Shown: one piece after another, positions 19,889 through 28,856 of the stretch
How positions within the stretch are numbered: position 1 is the stretch's first letter
How the letters are laid out: the number at the start of each line of letters is the position of its first letter
Assembly: GCF_003343245.1 (NCBI RefSeq)
Contig: NZ_CP024901.1
Coordinates: forward strand, 186,001-250,000
Reading direction: 5' to 3'
DNA from: Photorhabdus laumondii subsp. laumondii
Lineage (GTDB): Bacteria > Pseudomonadota > Gammaproteobacteria > Enterobacterales > Enterobacteriaceae
DNA length: 64,000 nucleotides
Translations under genes and position numbers: made by a program
The notes under the pieces: generated by a model
Databases searched by the model: none
Seen by the model: only the letters and a program-made list of their open reading frames with translations
Told to the model about the DNA's origin: nothing

Positions 19889-20455
19889 AGAGTGTTCACC
19901 GCGCTGGTGTTCAGTTAAGTCTTTTACCCCTTTTAGTTCCGGGAACATGTTCAGTAACTCTTTTTCAATCCCTTCTTTTAGAGTGACATCAACCATTGAA
20001 CAGCCATTACAACCGCCGCCGAATTGAAGGATAGCAAAACCATCATCAGTGATTTCCATCAGACTGACGCGGCCACCGTGACCGGCTAACTGTGGATTAA
20101 TTTGTGACTGCAAAACGTATTCCACACGTTCGGCAAGTGGGGAATCGTCAGAAACTTTACGCATTTTGGCGTTAGGGGCTTTTAATGTTAGCTGAGAGCC
20201 TAACTGATCAGTGACAAAATCAATTTCAGCTTCTTCAAGGAAGGGGGCACTCAGTTCATCGACGTAAGCTGACAGTTGATCAAATTTCAGTTCAGTATCT
20301 GTTGCTTCAACGGCATCAGGCGGGCAGTAAGATACGCCACACTCAGCAGTAGGTGTACCTGGATTGATGACAAATACGCGAATTTGTGTACCTGGTTCTT
20401 GGTTTGCCAGTAATTTGGCAAAATGAGTTTGCGCTGCTTCAGTAATATTAATCAT
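19880..20455 (-). CDS. nfuA: Fe/S biogenesis carrier protein NfuA
   Basis: 191 aa. N-terminal degenerate A-type domain (about 1-95) and C-terminal Nfu domain with the cluster-binding CxxC in GGCNGCSMV. It delivers [4Fe-4S] clusters to apoproteins under oxidative or iron stress. Lies 60 bases downstream of gntX on the same strand, as in other enterobacteria. Confidence 0.96.
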   Translation of the reverse strand: MINITEAAQTHFAKLLANQEPGTQIRVFVINPGTPTAECGVSYCPPDAVEATDTELKFDQLSAYVDELSAPFLEEAEIDFVTDQLGSQLTLKAPNAKMRKVSDDSPLAERVEYVLQSQINPQLAGHGGRVSLMEITDDGFAILQFGGGCNGCSMVDVTLKEGIEKELLNMFPELKGVKDLTEHQRGEHSYY

Positions 20456-20514
20456 ATCATTTGCTCAATAGTTGACTGCTATAGTTGGTTATAATACGCC
20501 CATTTTCGTATTGA

Positions 20515-21198
20515 CTACAAGGTTCGACAGATCGCCCAAACCTGCACTGAACGGGCGCCAGCACGAATTAACAAACGGGAAATCTCGGTCATGGTCGCAC
20601 CGGTGGTAATCACATCATCAAGTATGGCGACATGTTGTCCCGTAACGGAGCCACAAAGCTGAAATGCTTTCCTGAGATTAATTTTACGCCGTGCTGCCGA
20701 TAAATTTCTTTGTGGTAGTGTAGCATGCGTCCGCTGTAGAAAGCTTTGCTGGTAATCGCATTGTAGCCATTCTGATAACTGCTTTGCCATTAATACACTT
20801 TGATCAAATCCCCGTTTCCATCGTCGGTGTCGATGCAGTGGCACACTGAGCAGAATGTTGGGTTTATACCATCTTCCATCACGATAGCCCTGTTGCCAGT
20901 GCAGCAGAAACAGACGCGCCAGAACTGACGCAAGTTGTGGGGTGCGGTGATATTTATAGCGACGGATCAGGCCACTCAGTGGTGGGCAATAGTCGGTAAT
21001 CGCTATCATATTCTCCCATAGAGGCGGTTTTTTGAGGCAGCGCCCACAAGGCAGTGACGGGAGTTCTGAGGGTAGAGCACAGCACGGGCACATGTTTGCC
21101 AAACGTTTCAGCCGCTTGTTGCAAAAGCTGCATACTCCATGATGTGGAAACCAAAGAGGCTGATGGCATAGCCAACAGTACCCAACCATTGTTAGCAT
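20515..21198 (-). CDS. gntX: ComF/GntX-family phosphoribosyltransferase-like protein
   Basis: 227 aa from ATG 21198, which has AAGGAAG upstream; the frame is open further upstream but into the divergent bioH promoter and gene. An N-terminal zinc-ribbon-like cysteine set (YCWLCHQ, CSFCNKR, CPCCALP, CGRCLKK) is followed by a PRT domain with the PRPP loop AILDDVITTGATM. The 5' half also exists as a second, ERIC-interrupted copy at 23584-23960. This copy is intact. Confidence 0.9.
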   Translation of the reverse strand: MLTMVGYCWLCHQPLWFPHHGVCSFCNKRLKRLANMCPCCALPSELPSLPCGRCLKKPPLWENMIAITDYCPPLSGLIRRYKYHRTPQLASVLARLFLLHWQQGYRDGRWYKPNILLSVPLHRHRRWKRGFDQSVLMAKQLSEWLQCDYQQSFLQRTHATLPQRNLSAARRKINLRKAFQLCGSVTGQHVAILDDVITTGATMTEISRLLIRAGARSVQVWAICRTL

Positions 21199-21367
21199 AG
21201 ACTTCTTCCTTGATGGCAAATAAAGTTGAGAATAACAATGGCTGATCTGTTTTGGCAGACTTCTGATGAAGGTTCGCGTGATCTTGTGTTGCTGCACGGA
21301 TGGGGGTTGAATGCGGAAGTTTGGCGTTCCATTGAAATGCGATGTGCTCCGCATTTTCGTTTGCATC
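20947..21367. repeat. 421-bp duplicated gntX-bioH segment, copy A
   Basis: Covers the 5' part of gntX, the divergent promoter and the first 43 codons of bioH. Matches copy B (23584-24129) with about eight substitutions by eye; copy B has an extra 125 bp due to an ERIC. Copy A keeps gntX whole and leaves bioH truncated. Confidence 0.9.
21238..21367 (+). pseudogene. 5' fragment of bioH (copy A)
   Basis: ATG 21238 begins [20 protein letters not shown] as in the intact gene at 24000, but the match ends at 21367 where foreign sequence begins (CATCACGAAAG instead of CATCTGGTGG). Not functional; the full bioH is downstream of the island. Confidence 0.9.
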
Positions 21368-21546
21368 ACGAAAGAGGACAAGACGACCTAATTAAAAAAC
21401 AAACGACATATTTTTGCATACTACATCGTCGTTAATGCAACAAGACCAGAATGAATAATTATTTACTTGACAATAGAGATTGTTATAAACATGGTATAAA
21501 GTTGTTTTATTCATCGTTAATAAACGTAATTATTTAGGTTACCTAT

Positions 21547-22746
21547 ATGAAAGAGAATATTGATAAGTTGCTTTCAAACATCGCAATTATGGAGCCACCC
21601 TTAGGGTTACAGGATAAACTTGCTCTTGCAAGACAAGAAAATAGAAAACTGACAATAAAATTAGGCTTTGATCCGACTGCACCTGATTTGCATTTGGGCC
21701 ATGCGGTTGTATTACAAAAGCTTAAAGATTTTCAGGATGAAGGGCACCGGATTGTTGTTATCATTGGGGATTTTACGGCTGGAATTGGTGACCCGACCGG
21801 GAGAAATAAGCTTCGTCCTCCATTAACACCTGAACAAATTAATAAAAACAGTCAGACTTATATAAATCAGCTTGCAAAAGTTATAAATATCGAAAATATT
21901 GAAATAAGGAAAAACTCAGAATGGTTTAACAATATGCCATTCAGTAATGTCATAAAGTTAATCTCTAAAATCACTCTTGCACAAATCATGCACCGAGATG
22001 ATTTTAAAACCCGATTTGAATCAAAAGCACCAGTCCATTTGCATGAGATTATTTACCCTATTCTCCAAGGATATGACTCAGTTATGATTGATGCTGATAT
22101 CGAGCTTGGCGGAACAGATCAGTTATTTAATAACTTGGTAGGGAGAACACTTCAAGAAGCCTATGAGAAAAAAGGGCAAATAGTAATAACAATGCCATTA
22201 TTAGAAGGGCTAGATGGCATTGAAAAAATGAGTAAGTCAAAAAATAATTATATTGGGTTAACTGATAATGCAAATGATATGTATGGCAAAGTAATGTCAA
22301 TTCCTGACAGTGTCATTATCAATTATTTGACACTTGCTACAGACATGGAGGCAGAAAAACAATCTGCGATAGTCAGTCAACTAGAATTGGGCCTTAACCC
22401 AATGAAGATCAAAAAAGATATCGCTTATAATATTGTTAAAAGATATCACGATGACATATCTGCAAAAGAGGCCACTGAGCATTTTGAGCGTGTAGTACAA
22501 AAGCGGACACCTGAAGAGGCTGATCATGATGTATTGATTTTACCAAAAGGCTCTTATATAACACTGCTGGATCTTTGTTCAGTAGCCTTGCCAGCGATAA
22601 GCCGTTCTGAACTAAGGCGATTAATTCGTTCAGGGGCTGTTCGTGTTGATAAAAGTAAAGAAGATGATGAAATTAAAAATATTGAGGTTATCCCGGGCAC
22701 GCTTATATGGATAGGTAAACGATATAAATTCCGTATTGGCAGTTGA
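21547..22746 (+). CDS. Tyrosyl-tRNA synthetase, second type (TyrZ-like), island-borne
   Basis: 399-aa class I synthetase. The HIGH motif is HLGHAVVLQKLKDFQ, the tyrosine-site motif contains GFDPTAPDLHLGH, the class motif is KMSKSKNN, and a C-terminal S4-like RNA-binding domain holds SRSELRRLIRSGAVRVD. The text differs from the usual enterobacterial TyrS N-terminus and fits the TyrZ-type branch, so a housekeeping tyrS is expected elsewhere in the genome. It lies in the foreign insert between the duplicated gntX-bioH segments, next to fragments of a methyltransferase and an efflux pump. A TTGACA at 21467 may be a -35 box, but no well-spaced -10 is clear. A self-resistance role is inference. Confidence 0.88.
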   Translation: MKENIDKLLSNIAIMEPPLGLQDKLALARQENRKLTIKLGFDPTAPDLHLGHAVVLQKLKDFQDEGHRIVVIIGDFTAGIGDPTGRNKLRPPLTPEQINKNSQTYINQLAKVINIENIEIRKNSEWFNNMPFSNVIKLISKITLAQIMHRDDFKTRFESKAPVHLHEIIYPILQGYDSVMIDADIELGGTDQLFNNLVGRTLQEAYEKKGQIVITMPLLEGLDGIEKMSKSKNNYIGLTDNANDMYGKVMSIPDSVIINYLTLATDMEAEKQSAIVSQLELGLNPMKIKKDIAYNIVKRYHDDISAKEATEHFERVVQKRTPEEADHDVLILPKGSYITLLDLCSVALPAISRSELRRLIRSGAVRVDKSKEDDEIKNIEVIPGTLIWIGKRYKFRIGS

Positions 22747-22756
22747 AGGAATATTA

Positions 22757-23200
22757 TTAAAGTAGTGGTAGAGAAGGTGTATCAGGTTTTGTTATTTTTA
22801 TTAGTTTCTTTTTCCTGATACCCACTACTATAGGTGGCAGAGTACCTATTTCATTGAGCCAAAAATTCACATCCTCAAAAACATCAAGAACAAGTGGTAA
22901 GTGGCCGTCTTGTGAATAAAGACTACCACCTGGTGTCAACCATGGATATAGATATTTGAGACAGTCGCGAGTTGATTTTTGAAGATCGACATCCAGATAG
23001 ATTGCAGCTATTGGTCGTGACCAATTAGCCAAGGATATTTCAAACCACCCTTTAATAAATGTACAGGAACTGATATTACCATATTTTATAATATTATTTT
23101 TTACTTCCTGAAGAGAACCTGAGAAATCACCTTCCCTAAACACCGCTTCCCTTCCTTCAATACTGATGCCATGAACTTCATTATGAAACGGAAGGCCCAT
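22757..23200 (-). pseudogene. TylF/MycF-type O-methyltransferase, C-terminal fragment
   Basis: 147 aa visible. GLPFHNEVHGISIEGREA then FIKGWFEISL, IYLDVDLQKSTRDCLKYLYP and LTPGGSLYSQDGH match the C-terminal half of TylF-type macrocin methyltransferases, including the metal-binding Asp region. The N-terminal SAM-binding half is missing: the first codons already correspond to the mid-protein D-F/S-x-GLP region. The lost half would have lain where a truncated MFS gene now begins on the other strand. Confidence 0.7.
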
Positions 23201-23531
23201 ATTTTGTATCCTCGGTATTTTGGGTTTTATCTATTCTGAACAGAACTTGATTTATTGGATAATTGCAATATTTTCTTTCTCGTTGGGAGAGATCATTTTT
23301 ATCCCCGTCCTTTACGCGCTTACTGACAGTATAGCACCTGAGGGGTTAAGGGGGCATTACTTCGCAATACAAAACCTAGGCAGTTTGGGTGCAGCTGTCA
23401 GTCCTGTTCTGATGGGATATTTAATTTCATATTATAAATCCCCTTATATTTTTCTCATTCTTATCGTCGCAATTTCCTTTTCTTATTTTATACTTCTAGT
23501 TGTAAAGCGTGCCTATATAAAACAATGGTAA
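23187..23531 (+). pseudogene. MFS drug-efflux transporter, C-terminal fragment
   Basis: The frame is open from 23187; a TTG at 23220 could act as start. About 103-115 aa with three or more hydrophobic segments: YWIIAIFSFSLGEIIFIPVL, GHYFAIQNLGSLGAAVSPVL and FLILIVAISFSYFILLVV. This is the last quarter of an MFS transporter. It meets the truncated methyltransferase head to head, so one deletion probably removed both N-termini and their shared promoter. Confidence 0.72.
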
Positions 23532-23583
23532 TTATTTTTCATTTTACACTTTCTTTGACTTAAATCTTTTAATCTATTCTCTA

Positions 23584-23960
23584 GTGATATTTATAGCGGC
23601 GGATCAGGCCGCTCAATGGTGGGCAATAGTCGGTAATCGCTATACCCGTTATCTTTCAAGTTGCCTCTTTGTTGGCTGCACTCGCTCACCCCGGTCACAT
23701 AGTTACCTATGCTCTCGGGGATTCTCTCCCTTGCCGTCGCGATCCATCTTGAAATCCATAGGGTATATCATATTCTCCCATAGAGGCGGTTTTTTGAGGC
23801 AGCGCCCACAAGGCAGTGAAGGGAGTTCCGAGGGTAGTGCACAGCACGGGCACATGTTTGTCAAACGTTTCAGCCGCTTGTTGCAAAAGCTGCATACTCC
23901 ATGATGTGGAAACCAAAGAGGCTGATGGCATAGCCAACAGTACCCAACCATTGTTAGCAT
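23584..23960 (-). pseudogene. 5' fragment of gntX (copy B), interrupted by ERIC
   Basis: Same start (ATG 23960, MLTMVGYCWLCHQPLW) as the intact gene. The ERIC enters after WENMI, and the gene is also cut at its 3' side at base 23584, where island DNA begins. Confidence 0.9.
23641..23767 (+). repeat. ERIC element, copy 2 (inserted in duplicated gntX)
   Basis: 127 bp from TATACCCG to GGGTATA. The uninterrupted sequence at 20998-21012 reads AATCGC-TA-TCATATT; here it reads AATCGC-TA-element-TA-TCATATT. The insertion thus duplicated TA, which defines the element as 123 bp plus target. Confidence 0.95.
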
Positions 23961-23999
23961 AGACTTCTTCCTTGATGGCAAATAAAGTTGAGAATAACA

Positions 24000-24785
24000 A
24001 TGGCTGATCTGTTTTGGCAGACTTCTGATGAAGGTTCGCGTGATCTTGTGTTGCTGCACGGATGGGGGCTGAATGCGGAAGTTTGGCGTTCCATTGAAAT
24101 GCGATGTGCTCCGCATTTTCGTTTGCATCTGGTGGATTTGCCGGGTTATGGCCGTAGCCAGAAATATGGCCCGATGAATCTTGCTGACATGGCGGATGAA
24201 GTCTGGCGATATGCGCCTGAAAATGCGCTATGGCTAGGTTGGTCGTTGGGAGGTCTGGTTGCCAGCCGGATAGCGCTTGACCATCAGGATAAAGTTGCCG
24301 GATTAATTACCGTGGCTTCTTCACCACATTTCAGCGCAGAAAGTGACTGGCCGGGGATTAAGCCGGAAGTTTTGCACGATTTCGAACATCAGCTTAGTAA
24401 AGATTTCCAGCGCACAGTTGAGCGTTTTCTTGCTTTACAGACATTAGGTACTGACAGCGCTCGTCAAGATGCGCGATTACTGAAATCTGTTGTGCTGGCG
24501 CAGCCGATGCCTTCTGTTGAAGTGCTGCATGTTGGTTTGGAAATTTTGCGTACCGAAGATTTAAGGCAGCCTTTGGCTGAGCTTGCCATACCGTTCTTGC
24601 GGATTTACGGTTATCTGGATGGGTTGGTGCCAAGAAAAATTATCAACATTCTTGATGAAAAATGGCCGCGTTCAGTTTCAGCCATGATGCGCCATGCCGC
24701 TCATGCGCCTTTTATTTCTCATCCGGATGAGTTTGTTGGATTGTTGACTGAATTTGCTAGTAGAGAAGTATTGCAAGGTCGATGA
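24000..24785 (+). CDS. bioH: Pimeloyl-[acyl-carrier protein] methyl ester esterase
   Basis: 261-aa alpha/beta hydrolase that frees pimeloyl-ACP from its methyl ester in biotin synthesis. [12 protein letters not shown] carries the oxyanion-hole region, the nucleophile is Ser in GWSLGG, the Asp lies in GYLDGLVP and the His in [10 protein letters not shown]. The start chosen is ATG 24000; an upstream TTG in frame has no better ribosome site. The first 43 codons are duplicated at 21238. Confidence 0.95.
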   Translation: MADLFWQTSDEGSRDLVLLHGWGLNAEVWRSIEMRCAPHFRLHLVDLPGYGRSQKYGPMNLADMADEVWRYAPENALWLGWSLGGLVASRIALDHQDKVAGLITVASSPHFSAESDWPGIKPEVLHDFEHQLSKDFQRTVERFLALQTLGTDSARQDARLLKSVVLAQPMPSVEVLHVGLEILRTEDLRQPLAELAIPFLRIYGYLDGLVPRKIINILDEKWPRSVSAMMRHAAHAPFISHPDEFVGLLTEFASREVLQGR

Positions 24786-24834
24786 GATAACAGATTTTTA
24801 TTGGCGTGATTTGGAAAGGTAAAGCGTCTGCCGC

Positions 24835-25194
24835 GTGAATGCTGTTGGTACGCATAATTTTTTGAGTGATTTTATTGGGAGTATATCTGCGCTCAAGGAG
24901 CTTTCTAAGCTACCTGTTGGTCTCAAAGTTTCAATGATTGAAGCCATTGAAGAATTGGAAGCTGCTGGAACAGATTTAAAAGAGCCTAAAGTCAGAGACA
25001 TTGGAAACGGGCTTAAGGAGTTAAGAGTGAGCGCTTCTGAGGGTATTGCAAGGGGATTTTTCTTTTTTGCAGTTGGACAACAGTTTTATGTTGTTCATAT
25101 ACTGCAAAAGAAAACCCAAAAAACGCCGAAGAAATCGCTCGATCTGGCAAACCAACGAATGCAAGAGGTTAAACGGAGTCTTAAAAATGTCTGA
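24835..25194 (+). CDS. RelE/HigB-type toxin (Gp49-like, DUF891)
   Basis: 119 aa from GTG 24835. The core LKELRVSASEGIARGFFFFA and YVVHILQKKTQKTPKKS is typical of Gp49-like toxins, ribosome-dependent mRNA interferases. The start is uncertain: no ATG in this frame and the N-terminus may be frameshifted. Toxin precedes antitoxin (HigBA order), overlapping it by 8 bases. Confidence 0.78.
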   Translation: MNAVGTHNFLSDFIGSISALKELSKLPVGLKVSMIEAIEELEAAGTDLKEPKVRDIGNGLKELRVSASEGIARGFFFFAVGQQFYVVHILQKKTQKTPKKSLDLANQRMQEVKRSLKNV

Positions 25195-25489
25195 TAATGA
25201 TTATGATATTATCCCGTTTTCTGAAGCCAAAACGCTTCTCTTAGAAGATGCCGCGACTCTGGAAGCATATAACGATATCCAGATCCGTAAGGCGTTGATG
25301 AAACAGCTGAAAGATGCACGTAAAGCGTTACATCTTACTCAACAAGATGTTGCTCAGAAGATTGGCACTCAGAAGCAAAATATTAGTCGTATGGAAAATG
25401 GTAAAAGTGTGCCAAATCTGGATACTTTAAGCCGCTATGCTGCCGCGCTTGGAGGAAGATTTATTTTCCAAATGCCTGTAAGTCAATAG
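25187..25489 (+). CDS. XRE-family antitoxin (HigA-like)
   Basis: 100 aa from ATG 25187 inside the toxin's last codons. The C-terminal HTH_3 domain spans about residues 40-90 (LTQQDVAQKIGTQKQNISRM). It neutralises the upstream toxin and probably represses the operon. Confidence 0.88.
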   Translation: MSDNDYDIIPFSEAKTLLLEDAATLEAYNDIQIRKALMKQLKDARKALHLTQQDVAQKIGTQKQNISRMENGKSVPNLDTLSRYAAALGGRFIFQMPVSQ

Positions 25490-25545
25490 ATTGTATGTGT
25501 TTAGTTATGGCTTATGACTCTTTGGACCAACAGATTGTTGATAAG

Positions 25546-25566
25546 CCCCCCTTTAAAAGAGGGGAG
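25546..25566. terminator. Hairpin between the HigBA pair and feoC
   Basis: CCCCCCTTT-AAAA-GAGGGGA, followed by GTTGTCTC. Possible weak bidirectional terminator for the convergent genes. It resembles hairpins at 9531 and 36449. Confidence 0.45.
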
Positions 25567-25611
25567 TTGTCTCAGATTAACTATATATGATTAGCCATTC
25601 TATAATATGGC

Positions 25612-25851
25612 TCAGTATCCCCCAGCGATCCGATAAACCACCGTGTCACATTGCTGTACTTCCGGGCACTGTTTGCAACTGCCACTCAGGCAGGCAGTTG
25701 CATTGAGCTTTTCCAGTTTGCCCATTACGGTGAGTTGTTCAAGCATCGCTTCTACCATCGATAATGAAGCAGAAAGCTGGTGGCTTAACAACTTAGCATC
25801 TGCTCGCCCATTCAGAGCGACGGCATCCCTTACTTGTAATAGGCTAATCAT
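25612..25851 (-). CDS. feoC: Ferrous iron transport regulator FeoC
   Basis: 79 aa from ATG 25851; its ribosome site overlaps the feoB stop. Winged-helix N-terminus (MISLLQVRDAVALNGRAD) and the Cys set CLSGSCKQCPEVQQC, the iron-sulfur or iron-sensing loop of FeoC. Third gene of feoABC. Confidence 0.9.
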   Translation of the reverse strand: MISLLQVRDAVALNGRADAKLLSHQLSASLSMVEAMLEQLTVMGKLEKLNATACLSGSCKQCPEVQQCDTVVYRIAGGY

Positions 25852-25860
25852 TTTCAATTC

Positions 25861-28173
25861 CTAGTGACAGTTTCCACTGGAGCAGTGGCAACTATTTCCC
25901 GGGTTGCTGATTAACTTCATCGTCACACGGCTGCGTGCCCGCCGCAGGAAGCAGAATACCAGCGCGTTAAATAGAACGACGGTCAAAATGATGATCAGGC
26001 TGCTTTGTGGATGCTGTGAGAAAGTTACCACCTGGTAGAACAGGGCTGAAATTGAATAAGCCACGTTCAATCCCCACAGAATGGAAAATGTCATCCAGCC
26101 ACGGCTGGTTTCACGAGCGATCGCGCCCATCACCGAGACACAAGGCACATATAACAGAACAAAGATCAGGTAACTGTAAGCTGAAATAGAGGAGCCAAAT
26201 TTGGCACTCATTGTTCCCATAGAGCTACTATCCATTTCACCGTCACCTTTACTGGCTTCGATTGGGTTGGTCAGCACGCTCAGAGTGAATGTCTCTTTCA
26301 AACTATCCCAAGTTTCACCAACTGCATCTTTCAGCTCAGCAAACAGGTTGAACTCATCTGCGTTAAACGGTTCATTAGCAATGTTTTCTGCGGTATACAG
26401 AGTATTTAATGTTCCAACTACCACTTCTTTTGCCATAGCACCAGTTATCAAACCAACAGTTGCTTGCCAGTTATCTGAGTGAACGCCAATTGGCTGTAAT
26501 ACTGGCGTAATAATCTTGCTAACCGAAGCCAGAGCGGATTGGTTGATGCTATCCACTGTCTTACCAGAGAATGAGAAGCTGTTGAGTGCACCAATAAACA
26601 TACTGGCGATAACGATTACTTTACCGGCACGGATAACAAAACCTTTCAGACGTTGCCATGTTTGCAGAAGCAAGGTTTTTAGATGTGGAATATGGTAAAC
26701 CGGGAGTTCCATAACGAAGGGTGAAGCTTCGCCACGCATAATGGTGTATTTCAACATCAGGCCAGTCAGAATAGCGACGACAATGCCCAATATATAAAGG
26801 GAAAAAACAATGGTTGCCCCGTTTTTGCCAAAGAATGCGGCGGTAAATACGGCAAAGATGGCTAATCGTGCACCGCAAGACATAAAGGGTGCCATCATAA
26901 TCGTGATTAAGCGTTCACGCGGCGCATCTAGCGTTCTCGCCCCCATAATGGATGGGACGTTGCAACCGAAGCCAACGATCAACGGGACAAACGATTTACC
27001 CGGTAGTCCTAAAACTTGCATCAGACGATCCATGACAAACGCAGCCCGCGCCATATAACCGGAGTCCTCAAGAAAAGAGAGGAATAAATACATCATGCCG
27101 ATTTGTGGTACTAGCGGCAAAACCGTGTTGATACCCCCACCGAGACCTTGTGCGAGGAAAATCGTCAGCCATTCTGGAAAACTTAAGGTATGACCAAGCC
27201 ATTGAACCCCATGAATGAAAATAGCAACAGAACCACTGTCAAAGATAGGTTGTAGCGCACCACCGATATTAATTGCCAGCACGAACATTAAATACATAAC
27301 CGCCAGGAAAATAGGTACACCTAACCAACGATTGAGGATAATTCTGTCAATTGCCTGAGTGAGTTTGTTTGGCATGGCTTTTTGGGTATCAATCACGGCC
27401 ATGCACAATGTATTGATGCTTTGATAGCGCGCATCGGCAATCACCAGTTCAGGCTCTTCATGTTGCTGTTGTTGCAAACGTTCTTTGGATTTAATCAGCA
27501 TTGAGGTAGCAAGGCCGGAACGTTCCAGGCTGTAAATATCCCCTTCAAGCATCTGAAGCGCTAGCCAGCGGCGTTGTTGAGCATGAAAATTGTCTGAAAT
27601 TACACCAGATAACGTCTCAACTTCTTGCAACAGGCAATCAGGGTAGTGAATCAGTGACTGCCCGAAATTCTGCTTATGGTGGTCAATTGCCCGTTTCAGC
27701 TCATTCACTCCAGTTGCACGAGTCGAAACCATTGGAATGACTGGACAGCCGAGGCGTTGTTCCAGTTCGGCAATATCAATTTGGATATGCTGACTGTCAG
27801 CAATATCCAACATATTGAGTGCAACGATGCATGGAATGCCTAATTCCAACAGTTGTAACGTCAGATAGAGATTTCGTTCAAGGTTAGCAGCATCTACGAC
27901 GTTGATCAGCATGTCAGCATCACCGCTCAGGATGTAGTGGCAAGCTATCTGCTCATCCAGTGATGTTTGTTCGGAAATCGTGGTCAGAGAGTAAGTTCCC
28001 GGTAGGTCAACTAACTCAATTTTATGGTCCGCAGTGGTAAAACGGCCAACTTTTCGTTCTACCGTAACGCCAGCCCAGTTGCCTACACGTTGGCGAGCGC
28101 CAGTAAGCTGGTTAAATAATGTCGTTTTGCCGGCATTGGGGTTGCCAATTAAGCCAATGGTCAGTGCTTTCAT
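25861..28173 (-). CDS. feoB: Ferrous iron uptake GTPase/permease
   Basis: 770-aa inner-membrane Fe2+ transporter. N-terminal G domain with G1 GNPNAGKTTLFNQL, G3 DLPGTYSL and G4 NMLD; two Gate motifs in the membrane part (including FGCNVPSIMGAR); C-terminal Cys-rich tail CHCSSGNCH. Lies 52 bases downstream of feoA. Confidence 0.97.
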   Translation of the reverse strand: MKALTIGLIGNPNAGKTTLFNQLTGARQRVGNWAGVTVERKVGRFTTADHKIELVDLPGTYSLTTISEQTSLDEQIACHYILSGDADMLINVVDAANLERNLYLTLQLLELGIPCIVALNMLDIADSQHIQIDIAELEQRLGCPVIPMVSTRATGVNELKRAIDHHKQNFGQSLIHYPDCLLQEVETLSGVISDNFHAQQRRWLALQMLEGDIYSLERSGLATSMLIKSKERLQQQQHEEPELVIADARYQSINTLCMAVIDTQKAMPNKLTQAIDRIILNRWLGVPIFLAVMYLMFVLAINIGGALQPIFDSGSVAIFIHGVQWLGHTLSFPEWLTIFLAQGLGGGINTVLPLVPQIGMMYLFLSFLEDSGYMARAAFVMDRLMQVLGLPGKSFVPLIVGFGCNVPSIMGARTLDAPRERLITIMMAPFMSCGARLAIFAVFTAAFFGKNGATIVFSLYILGIVVAILTGLMLKYTIMRGEASPFVMELPVYHIPHLKTLLLQTWQRLKGFVIRAGKVIVIASMFIGALNSFSFSGKTVDSINQSALASVSKIITPVLQPIGVHSDNWQATVGLITGAMAKEVVVGTLNTLYTAENIANEPFNADEFNLFAELKDAVGETWDSLKETFTLSVLTNPIEASKGDGEMDSSSMGTMSAKFGSSISAYSYLIFVLLYVPCVSVMGAIARETSRGWMTFSILWGLNVAYSISALFYQVVTFSQHPQSSLIIILTVVLFNALVFCFLRRARSRVTMKLISNPGNSCHCSSGNCH

Positions 28174-28225
28174 GTTGTTGGTGCCAAATTAGATTAGGAG
28201 TAACCGTTTCGTTGCTTGCAACGGA

Positions 28226-28459
28226 TTATGCGTTGCATTGAACGCTGTCTAATGTGAGAAATTCCAAGTCTTTTTTTCTCAGAATTAGGCTGACTCTGCG
28301 AGTCTCAATTTGTATCGGATCACCAAAAGGCGCTAAGCGGATAACATGAAAAGAAGAACCGGGTAACATACCTAATGACAGCAATTTTTGTCGGTAAGCC
28401 GGGCTGATCTTCGGCGAAAAACCAATGATCTTGTAACTATGGTCTGGAAGAAGTTGCAT
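28226..28459 (-). CDS. feoA: Ferrous iron transport protein A
   Basis: 77-aa SH3-like small protein that stimulates FeoB. ATG 28459; a frame opening further upstream reads into the ERIC and is not real. First gene of the feo operon, about 230 bases from the candidate Fur site, with the ERIC sitting in between. Confidence 0.94.
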   Translation of the reverse strand: MQLLPDHSYKIIGFSPKISPAYRQKLLSLGMLPGSSFHVIRLAPFGDPIQIETRRVSLILRKKDLEFLTLDSVQCNA

Positions 28460-28489
28460 ATGACCTTCCGGGATATGTGATAAGTAAGA

Positions 28490-28616
28490 TATACCCGTTA
28501 TCTTTCAAGTTGCCTCTTTGTTGGCTGCACTCACTCACCCCGGTCACATAGTTCGCTATGCTCCCGGGGATTCGCTCCCTTGCCGTCGCGATGCATCTTG
28601 AAATCCGTAGGGTATA
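28490..28616 (+). repeat. ERIC element, copy 3 (feo leader)
   Basis: 127 bp, TATACCCG to GGGTATA with TA at both ends. Inserted between the feo promoter region and feoA, so it should be transcribed in the feo mRNA leader. Confidence 0.92.
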
Positions 28617-28683
28617 ATATCGAAAATGAGTCATACTCATTATTATGAAGTATGATTTGCATCCAATTCATAATAATTGCAAA

Positions 28684-28698
28684 TGAGAATAATAACCA
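28684..28698. promoter_or_regulatory. Candidate Fur box upstream of feoA
   Basis: TGAGAATAATAACCA matches 11 of 14 defined positions of the 7-1-7 Fur consensus tgATAATnATTATCa by eye. Fur control of feo is known in enterobacteria. The spacer 28617-28856 otherwise holds no gene. Confidence 0.5.
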
Positions 28699-28856
28699 AC
28701 ATTAATTTCAATGTTAATCCTATTTTCATTTTTGGTGTTAATTTAATCACTTAGTCACTCAGAGTTGATATGAATCTGTGAGTTTGGATTCTTTCTGGCA
28801 GGAACTATGAGACGTGCACTGCCGAAGCAGTGCATCTGTTTACAGTGATAGGAATC

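Larger units (their letters stand above)
23584..24129. repeat. 421-bp duplicated gntX-bioH segment, copy B, carrying an ERIC
   Basis: Same segment as 20947-21367 plus 125 bp (ERIC and one TA). It holds the functional start of bioH and a truncated gntX. Confidence 0.9.
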
